Positions 36,455 through 47,490 of a stretch of 64,000 nucleotides of DNA are shown in pieces. Position 1 is the first letter of the stretch. Every line of letters starts with the position of its first letter. Source of the stretch: Oceanobacter kriegii DSM 6294 (GTDB lineage: Bacteria; Pseudomonadota; Gammaproteobacteria; Pseudomonadales; Oceanobacteraceae); NCBI RefSeq assembly GCF_000422845.1, contig NZ_KE383933.1, forward strand, positions 1 through 64,000, given 5' to 3'. Under the pieces are notes generated by a model, which was not told where the DNA came from, did not search any database, and saw only the letters and a list, made by a program, of their open reading frames with translations. The position numbers and the translations under genes are program-made.

Positions 36455-37852
36455 TCAACTCTCCTCTGGCGGCCCCTCCAACACCTCCGCCAGCCGGGTT
36501 TTGGCTTCAATCCACTGCGACATATAGCGGGTGCTTTTCATGCTGTGGTGGCGCAGCATCATGCCATAAAAACCCTGCATTCTGTGGGCTTGTGGATCGG
36601 CCAGTACCGCCTCTGTGCGGGCCAACAACTCCGCTTCATGAACACCGCGTTCAAACCGCTGCGAGATCAATTGCAACGCCGCGGTTTGGCTTTGCGCCCA
36701 TGACTGCGGCTGCTGATACAAGGCCACAGCGCCGGCCACCAATGCGTCCATGGAATCCGCGACACAAGCAGCGGCTTCGGTCGCCGGGTTGTAGATTCCT
36801 TCAGCGCCCACCGAAGTGGTAACAACCGGTGTACCAGTGATGGCAGCGTCGATCAGCTTGCCTTTGAGCCCGGCACCAAAGCGCAGCGGTGCCAGCATCA
36901 AGCGGCTGTTACGCACCACCTCAAGGGCATCTTCGGCCCAGCCCTTGACCAGAAACCCGAGCTTTTCATTATGCAACTGGGTGGCTTTTTTCGGCGGATA
37001 GGCGCCGTAAATATGCAGCTCGGCGTTGGGCAGCTGTTGGCGAATATTCGGCCACAGTTGCTCACGCATCCAGCGAACGGCGTCCCAGTTAGGCTCATGC
37101 CGGAAATTACCAATACACACAAAGTGCTGGCGCTGCTCAAAGGTTTTCGGGGTGCTATCGACCTGTGCAGCGTCGAGCATAAAAGGGCAATACACCAGCT
37201 GTGCGGCAGGTACCTGATACTGCTGTTGCAGCCACTGCATTTCGTGTTCAGAAATCACCAGCGTCAGGTCGCAACGCAAAATGGCCGCAATTTCGCGGAT
37301 TGCCAGTTCCGAATGCACCAGTGTTTGTGGCAGCTCCTGAATAACGATGCTGGCCGTATCAGTGTTTGAATCACTGTTTTTTGACTGGCCCTTGGCGGCA
37401 TCACGCTGTTTGATCGCCTGATGACGGGCGTGACGCAAGCTGTGAACGTCTTCCATATCGAGAATATGCACCGCCTGTGGGCAGGCAGACTCTACCCGCC
37501 AGCCAAATTGTTCTTCCATCATAAAGCGGTCGAACATCACCACCGTCGGGTTGAGCTGGCGGGCGAAATCATCAAAGCTGCTGGAATTCAGCTCAATGCG
37601 TACCGGTTCAATGCCCTCTTCTTCCATCGCAACGGCGTGCGGGCTCCAATCCGCCGGTGAGGCAAACACCACCCGATATTGCTGGCGCTGATAGGCCTGA
37701 ATCAACTGCATCATGCGACTGCCTGCCGCCGAGGAGTTCGGCTCTGGCCAAACGTAACCAATGATCAGCAGGGTATTGGCAGAATGAGATTCCGATAAAC
37801 CCGGCAAAGAGGGGGAAGATATAGGAGAAGGCGAAGAAGCAGAGGATGTCAT
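36455..37852 (-). CDS. Glycosyltransferase, GT-B fold (group 1)
   Basis: The 465-residue protein has an N-terminal acceptor-like half (LLIIGYVWPEPNSSAAGSRMMQLI) and a C-terminal nucleotide-sugar half with FVCIGNFRHEPNWDAVRWM and RLMLAPLRFGAGLKGKLIDAA. The latter is the glutamate-free GxGxKxK variant common in group 1 transferases. The donor and acceptor are unknown. The first about 30 residues are Ser/Pro-rich and probably not folded. I start at the ATG at 37852; an in-frame ATG at 37903 is also possible. It stands alone, with no polysaccharide cluster around it. Confidence 0.85.
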   Translation of the reverse strand: MTSSASSPSPISSPSLPGLSESHSANTLLIIGYVWPEPNSSAAGSRMMQLIQAYQRQQYRVVFASPADWSPHAVAMEEEGIEPVRIELNSSSFDDFARQLNPTVVMFDRFMMEEQFGWRVESACPQAVHILDMEDVHSLRHARHQAIKQRDAAKGQSKNSDSNTDTASIVIQELPQTLVHSELAIREIAAILRCDLTLVISEHEMQWLQQQYQVPAAQLVYCPFMLDAAQVDSTPKTFEQRQHFVCIGNFRHEPNWDAVRWMREQLWPNIRQQLPNAELHIYGAYPPKKATQLHNEKLGFLVKGWAEDALEVVRNSRLMLAPLRFGAGLKGKLIDAAITGTPVVTTSVGAEGIYNPATEAAACVADSMDALVAGAVALYQQPQSWAQSQTAALQLISQRFERGVHEAELLARTEAVLADPQAHRMQGFYGMMLRHHSMKSTRYMSQWIEAKTRLAEVLEGPPEES

Positions 37853-37986
37853 GGATGTCGTCAACAGGGGCAAAACAGGCGGCCAGTATAGCCTGATCAC
37901 CATGGGTTAATCAGGCTGCCTGTGATTGCTGTCTGCGTCTGTGAAACAGCGGTTCTCTCTATGCTTCACTATGCTTCAGAAACTGC

Positions 37987-39735
37987 TCAGGAACAGGAAG
38001 CCCGGGAATCCGCACACGAAGTTACCGAATGCCCATGGGCATAGGCCTGCAATTGCGCCTCGGCATCGCTGCCAAACAGCTGCTCGGCGATGACCTTGAG
38101 AGCGTCAGACGCCAGCAAGGCCTGCTTGCCAATGGTCAGTTCCATCATGGTGCGCCTGCGGACAAAGTCTTCCAGCGTGGCGACCATTTCGTGGTCGCGG
38201 GCGTATGCCAGCTCAACCAGACGAATGTCATCCAAAGCGGCTTGCTCTGGCCCGGATTCTACCGATGGAAATACCTTGCCCAGCAACTCTGGTTGCTGCT
38301 GAACCCGTTCAAGTAGCACAAAGGCATCCATACCGTAACGACGCCACCAGCGCTGCGTCAGCGGTTCGTTCAGGCATTCGCACCAGTCGTTCAGTCCAGC
38401 GTCTGCGGCGGTCTGATAAAACGCCTGACGTTGTTTTTCATCAGCTTCGCCAAACCAGTCCGGGTTGTGATGCATGGCAAGGCCAAAGGCTTTGAGCTGG
38501 TCACACACTTCGTTGCCAACGTTGATGCAATCCGTCAGCTTGCCGCCAAAGATGCTTAGCCGCTTGCTGTGAGGGTCCGCCTCAATGATATGGCGACGGG
38601 ACATTGTCTGAACATTGCCCGACTCACGGTCAGGCGCCGCTCCCCCACTTAGCAGGGCCGCTCCACCGCTGACCGCTAGAGGCCTGACACCACAACGCTC
38701 AGACAGCACATCGCTCGCCTGCAGCGGCATTGACAGCTTCAGACGCTGATTAACGTTATCCAGAACAAACTGGCGGTCTTCATCCGTAACCACCGCTTCC
38801 GGACTATCGACGCGGGTATCTGTGGTGCCTATGCAGGTGCGGTTGCCCATCGGAATCACAAAGAACAGCCGGCCGTCGGAGGCGAAGAACGCCAACACCC
38901 GTTCCGCTTCGGTAATTTTGGGCACCACCAGGTGAATGCCCTTGGAAAACACATGATGATGCTGGCTAACTTGTTGGCTGTGACGGTGATAGCCATCCAC
39001 CCAGGGGCCGGTCGCATTCACCAGCGCCCGGGAGCGCACAATACGGCTGGCGCTCTTGTTAGACTGACCAGAGGCCAACTGATCGCAGATACGGGTATGC
39101 CACAGGCCATCCTGATACCAGGATTGTTCAGCACGGGTGTAATTGGCCACCAGCGCCCGACGGCGCATGGCGCTTTTGATGAAATCGAAGGTGAAGCGGG
39201 CGTCATTGTCGACCAACCAGGCGTCGGAATATTCCACCGCCCCGCGGGCGTGATCGGCATTCACCATGGTTTCATTGGCGGTCAGTGTTTGTGGCCCCAT
39301 CAACAACGGTATTTGAGTCTGGCCACGGCCAAATAACCAGTACAGCCAGGCACCGGCATACACCATCCAGGGCGGCTTGCGAAAACCCGCCGGAATGGTC
39401 GCCAGAAAGCGCATCTCACGAATGCGCGAAGGGTACTTTTGCAGCAACTGATTGCGACACCGGCACAGCTCATTCACCAGCCGAACGTCGCCGTTTTCAA
39501 GGTACTTGATGCCACCCCAAATCAGGTTGGAGCTGTTGGCGCTGGTTTGGCTGCCAACGTCCTTGCTGTCGACCAGAGCAACCTGTGCACCACCACCCGA
39601 TGCCGCCGCTGCGGCAGCAGCACCGTTGATACCACCGCCGATGATCAGCACATCGTGAACCCGGCTTTCCAACTGTTCCAGAACCTGTTGTCGTTGCAGC
39701 ACCTTGTCTCCTTCAATTCCCGAACACACAGACAT
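37987..39735 (-). CDS. glpD: Aerobic glycerol-3-phosphate dehydrogenase
   Basis: This FAD-dependent, membrane-associated enzyme oxidises sn-glycerol-3-phosphate to dihydroxyacetone phosphate and reduces ubiquinone. The 582-residue protein has the FAD motif DVLIIGGGINGAAAAAAASG near residues 28-47, the conserved SSNLIWGGIKYLE, and a C-terminal GlpD domain (WWRRYGMDAFVLLERV onwards). It lies 15 bases downstream of glpK on the same strand, so glpKD form an operon. No glpF facilitator or glpR repressor is in the window. Confidence 0.94.
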   Translation of the reverse strand: MSVCSGIEGDKVLQRQQVLEQLESRVHDVLIIGGGINGAAAAAAASGGGAQVALVDSKDVGSQTSANSSNLIWGGIKYLENGDVRLVNELCRCRNQLLQKYPSRIREMRFLATIPAGFRKPPWMVYAGAWLYWLFGRGQTQIPLLMGPQTLTANETMVNADHARGAVEYSDAWLVDNDARFTFDFIKSAMRRRALVANYTRAEQSWYQDGLWHTRICDQLASGQSNKSASRIVRSRALVNATGPWVDGYHRHSQQVSQHHHVFSKGIHLVVPKITEAERVLAFFASDGRLFFVIPMGNRTCIGTTDTRVDSPEAVVTDEDRQFVLDNVNQRLKLSMPLQASDVLSERCGVRPLAVSGGAALLSGGAAPDRESGNVQTMSRRHIIEADPHSKRLSIFGGKLTDCINVGNEVCDQLKAFGLAMHHNPDWFGEADEKQRQAFYQTAADAGLNDWCECLNEPLTQRWWRRYGMDAFVLLERVQQQPELLGKVFPSVESGPEQAALDDIRLVELAYARDHEMVATLEDFVRRRTMMELTIGKQALLASDALKVIAEQLFGSDAEAQLQAYAHGHSVTSCADSRASCS

Positions 39736-39750
39736 AACCGAAACGCTGCC

Positions 39751-41265
39751 TCAGCACATCACCTGTTCAACAGCCTTGTGCCAGCCTGCCAGCAAAGCGC
39801 GCCTGTGAGTGTCTTCGATGTTAGGCCGGGTTTCTGTTGAACAACGCCACAACGTGGCAAATTCGCTGGTCGATCCGTACAAACCGATCGCTCGTCCTGC
39901 CAGATAGGCCGCCCCCAGGGATGTAGTTTCCAGCAACTCCGGTCGTTGAACCGGTACATCCAGCACGTCAGCCAAAAACTGCAGCATCCACTCGTTGGCG
40001 GTCATGCCACCATCCACTTTCAAATCGTTAGGACGAACGCCGTCTTTTTCCATGGCATCGAACAGATCGGCGGTTTGATAACAAACGGCTTCCAGCGCAG
40101 CACGGGCAATCGCGGCCTTGCCGCTACCACGGGTCAGGCCGACGATGGCGCCACGGGCATCGGCACGCCACCAGGGCACACCAAGGCCGGTAAAGGCAGG
40201 CACCAGATATACACCCTGATTGGACGTTAAACTGCGGGCCAGAGTTTCGGTATCGGACGCCTGTTCGATAATGCCCAGCTCATCCCGCAGCCATTGCACT
40301 CCGGCACCGGCAATAAAAATCGACCCTTCAAGGGCAAACGTCCGCTGACCATCGAGCTGCAAGGCCACGGTACTGAGCAATCGATTACTCGAGAATTTCA
40401 ACTCATCGCCAGTGTTCAGCAGTACAAAACAGCCCGTACCGTAGGTGCTTTTAACCTGACCACGCTCGAAGCAGCACTGCCCCAAACTGGCGGCTTGCTG
40501 GTCACCGGCGACACCGGTGATGGCAATCGCTGGGTCGCTTGCCGCACCGTATCCCTCAATGCCTTCCAGCAGGGTTTTGTCGAGTTGGCCAAAGTCCCCG
40601 CTGCTGTCGCGAATATCCGGCAGCATGGCTCTGGGCACCCGAAACAGCGCCAACAGCTCATCGTCCCAGTCACCGCTGGTGAGGTTGTACAGATTCGTGC
40701 GGCAGGCGTTGGTGGCATCCGTCAGGTGGGCTTTGCCGCCGGTAAGGTTCCAGATCAGCCAGCTGTCGACGGTACCGAACGCCAGTTCGCCGTTTTCCGC
40801 TCGCGCACGAGCGCCGTCCACATGATCCAGAATCCAGGCGATTTTGGTGGCGGAGAAATATGGGTCGAGCAGTAGCCCAGAGCGCTGTTGAAGCCAGTCA
40901 GCGGACACCTTCTCAGCCAGCTTTTCGCACTGCGCAGCGGTACGGCGGTCTTGCCAGACGATGGCGTTATAAATCGGCTTCCCGGTGGTTTTATCCCACA
41001 CCAGCGTGGTTTCCCGCTGGTTGGTGATGCCCAGCGCCTGAATGTGTAGCTGTTGTTCGTTCGCTTGCTGAAGGCAGTCTCTGATGACCGTTAGAGTAGT
41101 TTGCCAGAGATCATCGGGCGCATGTTCTACCCAGCCATCGTCCGGGTAATGCTGTTTGAATTCCTGCTGTGCCGAGCCACGGGCACTGGCTTGTGCGTTG
41201 AAGATGACGGCTCTGGTACTGGTGGTGCCCTGATCGACGGCCAGAACGGCTGGCTGTTGGGTCAT
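39751..41265 (-). CDS. glpK: Glycerol kinase
   Basis: It phosphorylates glycerol with ATP to glycerol-3-phosphate, which GlpD then oxidises. The 504-residue FGGY-family protein begins VLAVDQGTTSTRAVIF (phosphate-binding loop). It also has LGITNQRETTLVWDKTTGKPIYNAIVWQDRR and the C-terminal ATP-binding stretch LKVDGGMTANEWMLQFLADVL. Length is normal. It is the first gene of the glpKD operon; its promoter must lie in 41266-41470, just beside the MITE-like copy B. Confidence 0.96.
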   Translation of the reverse strand: MTQQPAVLAVDQGTTSTRAVIFNAQASARGSAQQEFKQHYPDDGWVEHAPDDLWQTTLTVIRDCLQQANEQQLHIQALGITNQRETTLVWDKTTGKPIYNAIVWQDRRTAAQCEKLAEKVSADWLQQRSGLLLDPYFSATKIAWILDHVDGARARAENGELAFGTVDSWLIWNLTGGKAHLTDATNACRTNLYNLTSGDWDDELLALFRVPRAMLPDIRDSSGDFGQLDKTLLEGIEGYGAASDPAIAITGVAGDQQAASLGQCCFERGQVKSTYGTGCFVLLNTGDELKFSSNRLLSTVALQLDGQRTFALEGSIFIAGAGVQWLRDELGIIEQASDTETLARSLTSNQGVYLVPAFTGLGVPWWRADARGAIVGLTRGSGKAAIARAALEAVCYQTADLFDAMEKDGVRPNDLKVDGGMTANEWMLQFLADVLDVPVQRPELLETTSLGAAYLAGRAIGLYGSTSEFATLWRCSTETRPNIEDTHRRALLAGWHKAVEQVMC

Positions 41266-41470
41266 GGTGTCTCCCTTCTTATTCTGCTTTTGGCGTGCTG
41301 GAAAGCCAGTTGGCGCTCGGCTGGTCAGTTAGCCAATCGGCGCATTGCCTTGTTATTCCGACCGATCCCACAGCAATGGTTCCTTGGCAGTCGCTGTATC
41401 GCTGCGCTGCTGGTCGTTAAAAACAGTATAGAAAGGGGAAGGCAGCCGCCAGTTTTGGCGGCTTTAGCAA
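41266..41470. other. Intergenic region upstream of glpK
   Basis: No gene is seen. It presumably holds the glpK promoter. A small hairpin AGCCGCC/GGCGGCT at 41444-41463 has no proper T-run on the minus strand, so I do not call it a terminator. Confidence 0.5.
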
Positions 41471-41723
41471 GGGACCCTCTGAACAACTCGGTGCCCGCTC
41501 TGGATGACAGGGCGACTCTGAGTCACGAAGCTGATTTGCAGGCGTCAAAAATCAGCGACACAGAGTCAGCAAGGCCCTGCCATCCCCGTAGGGCGCGGCC
41601 TGCAGCCCGCCAGAACAGCGTTGGCGAATTTGGAAAGGGCCAGCCATTCCGCTGCATTCGCCGCCTTGTTCTTACGACCTGCAGGACTCGCGCAGAGCTG
41701 TGCAGAGTTATTCAGAGGGTCCC
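41471..41723. mobile_element. MITE-like element, copy B (253 bp, inverted relative to A and C)
   Basis: The ends GGGACCCTCTGAACAACTC and GAGTTATTCAGAGGGTCCC are inverted repeats with one mismatch. The interior is the reverse complement of copies A and C with small deletions. The flanking target duplication seen at copy C is no longer clear here (CAAG left, CAGG right). It lies between glpK and the DUF4124 gene, 28 bases from the latter's stop codon. Confidence 0.85.
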
Positions 41724-41751
41724 AGGAAAAGATAGAAGAAATTACCCCGGC

Positions 41752-42231
41752 TTAGCCACAGCGTTTGCGGTATTCGTCCTGAATGCGCTGGCGTTCGATG
41801 TCGATTTGCTCATCGTTCAGGAATTCACGTTCACCGGCTTCGTTGTAACGGTACATACGGCGACCGCCTGCTGCAGCTTCGGTGGCTTTGGCCTTCAGCT
41901 GGTTACACATGGAAGCCATGGTTTCTTCTTTCTGACGGGCTTCCTCGGCTTCCGCTTCTCTGGCGGCCTTTTCAGCACGGGTTTCGTCCAGCTGCTGCAG
42001 GTATTGCTGTTGGGATTCAAGCCGCGAGGCAGAGCTACCGGAAGACACCGGAGCACGGCTGCCCTGAGAGATGTTCATGCTTTGGCTGTCGGCCGACTGG
42101 GGAGGCATATCACCGTAGTGCACCCGTCCCTGATCATCGGTCCATTTGTAAATCTGGGCCGAAACCGATGCCGAAAACGAAACACCGGCCAGACAAGCCA
42201 GTAAGGTGGCGACATGCATCAAGCGAGTCAT
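41752..42231 (-). CDS. DUF4124 domain-containing secreted protein
   Basis: The 159-residue product has a signal peptide (HVATLLACLAGVSFSASVSA). A DUF4124 domain begins QIYKWTDDQGRVHYGDMPP, the family's hallmark. A Glu/Gln/Ala-rich coiled stretch and a C-terminal part with two cysteines (MCNQLK and RKRCG) follow. The function of the family is unknown; it is periplasmic. An AGGAA ribosome-binding site supports the ATG at 42231; the open frame extends 50 residues further upstream without a plausible signal. Confidence 0.88.
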   Translation of the reverse strand: MTRLMHVATLLACLAGVSFSASVSAQIYKWTDDQGRVHYGDMPPQSADSQSMNISQGSRAPVSSGSSASRLESQQQYLQQLDETRAEKAAREAEAEEARQKEETMASMCNQLKAKATEAAAGGRRMYRYNEAGEREFLNDEQIDIERQRIQDEYRKRCG

Positions 42232-42375
42232 TTCCTGATCCCTGAACGTGAGAAATAACCGCAAGATTAATGGAATTTGATGACGGCAGCGAGAAGCAAT
42301 TCCACACAAACTGACATTGCTCTGCTGGCCCTGCTCTTCTGACACTGCCGTGCTGGCACTGTGGTAAAAGCCCAA

Positions 42376-42404
42376 AAACAAAAACGCCTCCCGAAGGAGG
42401 CGTT
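42376..42404 (-). terminator. Rho-independent terminator of carAB-greA
   Basis: A perfect 9-bp stem AACGCCTCC/GGAGGCGTT with a four-base loop is followed on the minus strand by TTTTGTTTTTG. It lies 20 bases after the greA stop codon. Confidence 0.9.
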
Positions 42405-42424
42405 CAAGCGAATCCGCAAAGCGC

Positions 42425-42901
42425 TTAGATGTGCTTCACTTCGTCAATTTCATATTCCACGCTACCGCTTGGAATCTGAACAACCACAACGTCACCTTCG
42501 GACTTGCCAATCAGCGCACGGGCGATTGGAGAAGAAACCGAGATACGGTTGTTCTTGATGTCGGCTTCGTCGTCACCAACGATCTTGTATTCCACTTCTT
42601 CATCAGTATCCAGGTTGATGATGGCAACCGTAGTGCCAAAAATCACCTTACCGGTGTGTGGAATGCTGGTCACGTCGATGACCTGACAGTTGGACAGCTT
42701 GCCTTCGATGTCCTGAATACGGCCTTCGATAAAACCCTGCTGCTCACGGGCAGCGTGGTATTCGGCGTTTTCTTTCAGGTCACCGTGTTCACGAGCGTCG
42801 GCAATGGCCTCAATCACTTTCGGGCGTTCAACGCTCTTCAAGTGTTGCAGTTCTTCGCGCAATGCCTTTTCCCCTTCCAGAGTCATGGGAAACTTTTGCA
42901 T
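42425..42901 (-). CDS. greA: Transcription elongation factor GreA
   Basis: It stimulates RNA cleavage by backtracked RNA polymerase. The 158-residue protein has the N-terminal coiled coil ([46 protein letters not shown]), whose acidic tip holds the catalytic residues, and the C-terminal FKBP-like domain ending in [11 protein letters not shown]. It lies 39 bases after carB and before a strong terminator, as in pseudomonads. Confidence 0.97.
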   Translation of the reverse strand: MQKFPMTLEGEKALREELQHLKSVERPKVIEAIADAREHGDLKENAEYHAAREQQGFIEGRIQDIEGKLSNCQVIDVTSIPHTGKVIFGTTVAIINLDTDEEVEYKIVGDDEADIKNNRISVSSPIARALIGKSEGDVVVVQIPSGSVEYEIDEVKHI

Positions 42902-42940
42902 GCTTGAACTCCTTATCTATTCAGTTGGCAAGCGAGCGTA

Positions 42941-45900
42941 TTAAACGCTCGCGTGCAGCTCTTGCAGACGGTGTACTTCTGCCAGACCGTCAGACTGCAG
43001 GGCTTCAACAACGGCTTCTGCACCGGCCATTGTGGTGGTGTAGTAAACCTTGTGTTGCAGCGCGCTGCGACGGATATCAGCAGAGTCCTTGATTGCCTGC
43101 ACACCATCAGTGGTGTTGATGATCAGATCGATCTCGTCGTTCTTGATCATGTCGACAATGTGTGGACGGCCCTGGGTAACCTTGTTCACGCGTTCAGCTT
43201 CAACACCCGCGGCTTCCAGTACCTTGTAGGAACCTTCAGTACATACCAGTTTGAAACCGGACTTGATCAGGCCCTGACCAACGGCAACCAGGCTGCCCTT
43301 GTCGGCATCGCGTACAGACAGGAACGCAGTACCGCTTTCTGGCAGGTTGGCACCGGCACCCAGCTGGGCTTTGTAGAAAGCTTCGCCGAAGGTTTTGCCT
43401 GCACCCATGACTTCACCGGTGGACTTCATTTCAGGGCCGAGGATCGGGTCAACGCCCTGGAACTTGTTGAACGGGAATACCGCTTCTTTCACAGAGAAGT
43501 AAGGAGGTACGATCTCGGAAGTGAAGCCCAGTTCCGCCAGGGTCTTGCCAGCCATCACCTTGGCAGCAATGGCCGCCAGGGAAGTACCGATACACTTGGA
43601 TACGAACGGTACGGTACGGGAAGCACGAGGGTTCACCTCGATCACGTAGATTTCGCCGTCCTGGTACGCCAGCTGGGTGTTCATCAGACCCACTACGCCC
43701 AGTTCCAGTGCCATCGCCGCTACCTGTTCACGCATCTTGTCCTGCAGATCAGCCGGCAGGCTGTATGGCGGCAGGGAGCAAGCGGAGTCACCAGAGTGAA
43801 TACCGGCCTGTTCAATGTGCTGCATGATGGCGCCGATAACAACCTGTTCACCGTCACATACCGCGTCGATGTCGACTTCGATAGCGCGATCCAGGAAGTG
43901 ATCCAGCAATACCGGAGAATCGTTGGATACGGAAACCGCTTCGGTCATGTAACGACGCAGGGCTTCTTCGCTGTTAACGATTTCCATCGCACGACCACCC
44001 AGTACGTAGGATGGACGAACCACCAGCGGGTAACCGATGTCGTTGGCCTTGGCAACGGCTTCTTCAGTAGAAGTAACAGTGGCGTTGACAGGCTGCTTCA
44101 GACCCAGGCGCTGGATCATCTGCTGGAAACGCTCACGGTCTTCAGCGCGGTCGATGGCTTCCGGAGAAGTACCAATGATTGGCACACCAGCGGCTTCCAG
44201 TTCGTTGGCCAGTTTCAGTGGCGTTTGACCACCGTACTGAACGATCACGCCTTTTGGCTTTTCTTTCTCAACGATTTCCAGCACGTCTTCCAGGGTCACT
44301 GGTTCGAAGTACAGACGGTCGGACGTGTCGTAGTCGGTAGAAACCGTTTCAGGGTTACAGTTAACCATGATGGCTTCGTAGCCCAGTTCTTTCGCAGCAA
44401 ACGCCGCGTGAACACAGCAGTAGTCGAATTCGATGCCCTGACCGATACGGTTCGGACCACCGCCCAGAACGATGATCTTGTCGCGATCGGTTGGCGCTGC
44501 TTCACACTCTTCTTCGTACGTGGAGTACATGTACGCAGTGTCGGTAGCAAATTCGGCAGCACAGGTATCAACGCGCTTGTAAACCGGACGCACGTTCAGT
44601 TTCTGACGGTGCTTACGGAAGGCTTTCTCGGAAATACCCATCAGCTTGGCCAGACGAGCGTCGGAGAAACCTTTGCGCTTCAGACGGTATACCGCATCGA
44701 AGTCCAGTGCGGTCAGAGCGGTAGCAGCAACCTTCTGCTCTTCTTTCACCAGGTCTTCAATCTGAACCAGGAACCAGCGGTCGATCTTGGTGTAGTTGAA
44801 TACGTCTTCAACGGTCATGCCCAGACGGAAAGCGTCGGCCACGTACCAGATACGTTCGGCTTGTGGGGTGACCAGCTGAGCGATCACGGTTTCACGAGCG
44901 TCTTCAGCGGCTGGATCAACCTTAGGATCGAAACCGGTCGCGCCTACTTCCAGACCACGCAGGGCTTTCTGCATGGATTCCTGCTGGGTACGGCCGATGG
45001 CCATCACTTCACCAACGGATTTCATCTGAGTAGTCAGACGGCCGTCAGCTTGCGGGAATTTCTCGAAGGTGAAACGAGGAATCTTGGTCACCACGTAGTC
45101 GATGGACGGCTCGAAAGACGCCGGAGTCGCACCGCCAGTGATGTCGTTTTGCAGTTCGTCCAGGGTGTAACCCACTGCCAGCTTGGCCGCTACTTTGGCG
45201 ATCGGGAAACCGGTTGCCTTGGATGCCAGTGCAGAAGAACGGGAAACACGTGGGTTCATTTCGATCACGACCATACGGCCGGTGTTCGGGCAAATACCGA
45301 ACTGAACGTTGGAACCACCGGTCTCAACACCAATTTCACGCAGTACCGCCAAAGAGGCGTCACGCATGATCTGGTATTCCTTGTCGGTCAGCGTCTGGGC
45401 AGGCGCAACCGTGATGGAGTCACCCGTGTGAACACCCATTGGGTCGAAGTTTTCAATCGAGCAGATAATGATGCAGTTGTCGTTCTTGTCGCGAACAACT
45501 TCCATCTCGTACTCTTTCCAACCGATCAGGGATTCGTCAATCAGCAGCTCGTTGGTTGGCGACAGGTCCAGACCACGAGCACAGATTTCTTCGAATTCTT
45601 CCTTGTTGTAAGCGATACCGCCACCGGAACCACCCATGGTGAAGGATGGACGGATGATGCACGGGAAGCCCAGACCTTTCTGCACTTCACGAGCTTCGTC
45701 CATGCTGTGGGCGATACCGGCGCGTGGGCATTCCAGACCAATGGCTTTCATCGCCTTGTCGAAACGGTCACGGTCTTCGGCCTTGTCGATGGTGTCGGCG
45801 TTAGCACCGATCATTTCAACACCGAACTCTTTCAGTACGCCAGCGTCTTCCAGACCCAGTGCACAGTTCAGGGCAGTCTGACCACCCATGGTTGGCAGCA

Positions 45901-46156
45901 GCGCGTCTGGACGCTCTTTTTCGATGATCTTGGCAACCGCTTCAACCGTGATTGGCTCGATGTAAGTCGCGTCCGCCATGGCCGGGTCGGTCATGATGGT
46001 AGCCGGGTTGGAGTTCACCAGAATGACGCGGAAACCCTCTTCGCGCAGGGCTTTACAAGCCTGGGCGCCGGAGTAGTCAAATTCACACGCCTGGCCAATA
46101 ACAATTGGGCCGGCGCCGATAATCAGAATGCTTTTAATGTCAGTACGTTTTGGCAT
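42941..46156 (-). CDS. carB: Carbamoyl-phosphate synthase large subunit
   Basis: The large subunit makes carbamoyl phosphate from bicarbonate, ammonia (channelled from CarA) and two ATP, for pyrimidine and arginine synthesis. The 1071-residue protein has the two homologous ATP-grasp halves, beginning [23 protein letters not shown] and [25 protein letters not shown]-terminal MGS-like allosteric domain starts near [20 protein letters not shown]. It follows carA after 17 bases and is co-transcribed with carA and greA. Confidence 0.97.
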   Translation of the reverse strand: MPKRTDIKSILIIGAGPIVIGQACEFDYSGAQACKALREEGFRVILVNSNPATIMTDPAMADATYIEPITVEAVAKIIEKERPDALLPTMGGQTALNCALGLEDAGVLKEFGVEMIGANADTIDKAEDRDRFDKAMKAIGLECPRAGIAHSMDEAREVQKGLGFPCIIRPSFTMGGSGGGIAYNKEEFEEICARGLDLSPTNELLIDESLIGWKEYEMEVVRDKNDNCIIICSIENFDPMGVHTGDSITVAPAQTLTDKEYQIMRDASLAVLREIGVETGGSNVQFGICPNTGRMVVIEMNPRVSRSSALASKATGFPIAKVAAKLAVGYTLDELQNDITGGATPASFEPSIDYVVTKIPRFTFEKFPQADGRLTTQMKSVGEVMAIGRTQQESMQKALRGLEVGATGFDPKVDPAAEDARETVIAQLVTPQAERIWYVADAFRLGMTVEDVFNYTKIDRWFLVQIEDLVKEEQKVAATALTALDFDAVYRLKRKGFSDARLAKLMGISEKAFRKHRQKLNVRPVYKRVDTCAAEFATDTAYMYSTYEEECEAAPTDRDKIIVLGGGPNRIGQGIEFDYCCVHAAFAAKELGYEAIMVNCNPETVSTDYDTSDRLYFEPVTLEDVLEIVEKEKPKGVIVQYGGQTPLKLANELEAAGVPIIGTSPEAIDRAEDRERFQQMIQRLGLKQPVNATVTSTEEAVAKANDIGYPLVVRPSYVLGGRAMEIVNSEEALRRYMTEAVSVSNDSPVLLDHFLDRAIEVDIDAVCDGEQVVIGAIMQHIEQAGIHSGDSACSLPPYSLPADLQDKMREQVAAMALELGVVGLMNTQLAYQDGEIYVIEVNPRASRTVPFVSKCIGTSLAAIAAKVMAGKTLAELGFTSEIVPPYFSVKEAVFPFNKFQGVDPILGPEMKSTGEVMGAGKTFGEAFYKAQLGAGANLPESGTAFLSVRDADKGSLVAVGQGLIKSGFKLVCTEGSYKVLEAAGVEAERVNKVTQGRPHIVDMIKNDEIDLIINTTDGVQAIKDSADIRRSALQHKVYYTTTMAGAEAVVEALQSDGLAEVHRLQELHASV

Positions 46157-46173
46157 GACTCAGTCCTGTTCTC

Positions 46174-47316
46174 TTACGCCTTGGCTTTTTCAATCAGTTC
46201 AATGAAGTGGTCAAACAGTGGCTGCACATCACGTGGGCCAGGGCTCGCTTCAGGGTGACCCTGGAAGCTGAACGCAGGCTTGTCGGTGCGGGCGATGCCC
46301 TGCAGCGTACCGTCGAACAGGGATTTGTGAGTGGCCTTGATGTTGGCAGGCAGGGACTCTTCATCAACCGCAAAACCGTGGTTCTGGGAAGTGATCATCA
46401 CCTTGCCGGTTTCCAGATCCTGTACCGGGTGGTTGGCACCGTGGTGGCCGTGGCCCATCTTCACGGTCTTGGCACCGGAGGCCAGCGCCAGCAGCTGGTG
46501 ACCCAGACAGATACCAAATACCGGAATATCGGTTTCCAGAATTTCCTGAATCGCCTTGATGGCGTAGTCACATGGCTCCGGATCACCAGGGCCATTGGAC
46601 AGGAATACGCCGTCCGGATTCATTGCCAGTACTTCGGAGGCTGGAGTTTGAGCCGGTACAACCGTCAGGTCGCAACCGCGCTCGGCCAGCAGACGCAGGA
46701 TGTTGAATTTCACGCCGTAGTCGTAAGCAACAACCTTGTATTTTGGTGCTTCAACCTGACCATAACCTTGACCCAGTTTCCAGTCGGTTTCTGTCCACTT
46801 GTAAGCTTCCTTAACGGTCACTTCCTTGGCCAGATCCATGCCTTTCAGGCCTGGGAAAGCACGAGCTTCTTCCAGTGCTTTCTGTTGGGATTCTTCAGAC
46901 CAGGCATCTGCGCCCGCCAGCAGGCAACCGTTGAGGGAGCCTTTTTCGCGCAGGATGCGAGTCAGTCGACGGGTGTCGATGTCAGCGATGCCCAGAATGT
47001 TCTGGCTGCGCAGGTACTCGTCCAGCGCTTGCTCGCTGCGGAAGTTGGATGCAATCAGTGGCAGGTCACGGATAACCAGACCCTTGGCTGCAATGCTGTT
47101 GGATTCCACATCTTCCGGGCTGATGCCGTAGTTACCGATGTGTGGGTAGGTCAGTGTCACGATCTGGTTGGTGTAGGAAGGGTCCGTAAGGATTTCCTGG
47201 TAACCGGTCATGGAGGTGTTAAACACAACTTCACCAACGGATACCCCTTCAGCACCAATACTGGTGCCTTTGAACAGGCTGCCGTCTTCAAGAGCAAGAA
47301 TGGCTGGCGTAGACAA
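46174..47316 (-). CDS. carA: Carbamoyl-phosphate synthase small (glutaminase) subunit
   Basis: It hydrolyses glutamine and feeds ammonia to CarB. The 380-residue protein has an N-terminal CPSase domain ([19 protein letters not shown]) and a class I amidotransferase domain with the nucleophile Cys in [15 protein letters not shown] and the catalytic His in [11 protein letters not shown]. The start is a TTG at 47316; no ATG lies nearby in frame, and a GGGGAT site is upstream. E. coli carA also starts with UUG. The leader contains a promoter, a small open frame and a terminator-like hairpin, which suggests attenuation. Confidence 0.95.
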   Translation of the reverse strand: MSTPAILALEDGSLFKGTSIGAEGVSVGEVVFNTSMTGYQEILTDPSYTNQIVTLTYPHIGNYGISPEDVESNSIAAKGLVIRDLPLIASNFRSEQALDEYLRSQNILGIADIDTRRLTRILREKGSLNGCLLAGADAWSEESQQKALEEARAFPGLKGMDLAKEVTVKEAYKWTETDWKLGQGYGQVEAPKYKVVAYDYGVKFNILRLLAERGCDLTVVPAQTPASEVLAMNPDGVFLSNGPGDPEPCDYAIKAIQEILETDIPVFGICLGHQLLALASGAKTVKMGHGHHGANHPVQDLETGKVMITSQNHGFAVDEESLPANIKATHKSLFDGTLQGIARTDKPAFSFQGHPEASPGPRDVQPLFDHFIELIEKAKA

Positions 47317-47340
47317 AACGTTATCCCCGAGCTAAGAAAA

Positions 47341-47463
47341 TCAGGTGACGTGAGGCACAGGAGCGCTGTACCCCATGCGTAAAAAAGCGGAATGCTGATC
47401 AAACAATCGGCATCCCGCTATTTTTGGAATTCTGTTGGAGGTTTCTACCGGATGCTTTGGCAT
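47341..47463 (-). CDS. Possible carA leader peptide (40 aa)
   Basis: A 40-codon frame opens with ATG (47463) just after a GGGGTTAAAG site, about 20 bases into the predicted carA transcript. It runs through the attenuator-like hairpin and ends at TGA 25 bases before carA. Leader-peptide control of carA has been reported in pseudomonads, to my recollection, but this frame has no unmistakable pyrimidine- or arginine-linked codon run. It may be fortuitous. Confidence 0.3.
   Translation of the reverse strand: MPKHPVETSNRIPKIAGCRLFDQHSAFLRMGYSAPVPHVT
47381..47425 (-). terminator. Attenuator-like intrinsic terminator in the carA leader
   Basis: On the minus strand, AGCGGGATGC and GCATTCCGCT pair (9 of 10) and are followed by six T residues. 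The hairpin lies between the predicted promoter (47491-47519) and the carA start codon (47316), with no full gene before it. Its most natural role is conditional termination of the carAB-greA transcript. Confidence 0.65.
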
Positions 47464-47490
47464 CTTTAACCCCGCTTAAATTAACCGCGA

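Noticed and set aside
41444-41463. Hairpin upstream of glpK as a terminator
   Set aside because: There is no T-run in the orientation that would be needed, and no gene requires a terminator there.
42953-46258. 1101-codon open frame on the plus strand opposite carB
   Set aside because: It is an antisense shadow of carB, which is unmistakable and in the other orientation; the translated product shows no known domain.
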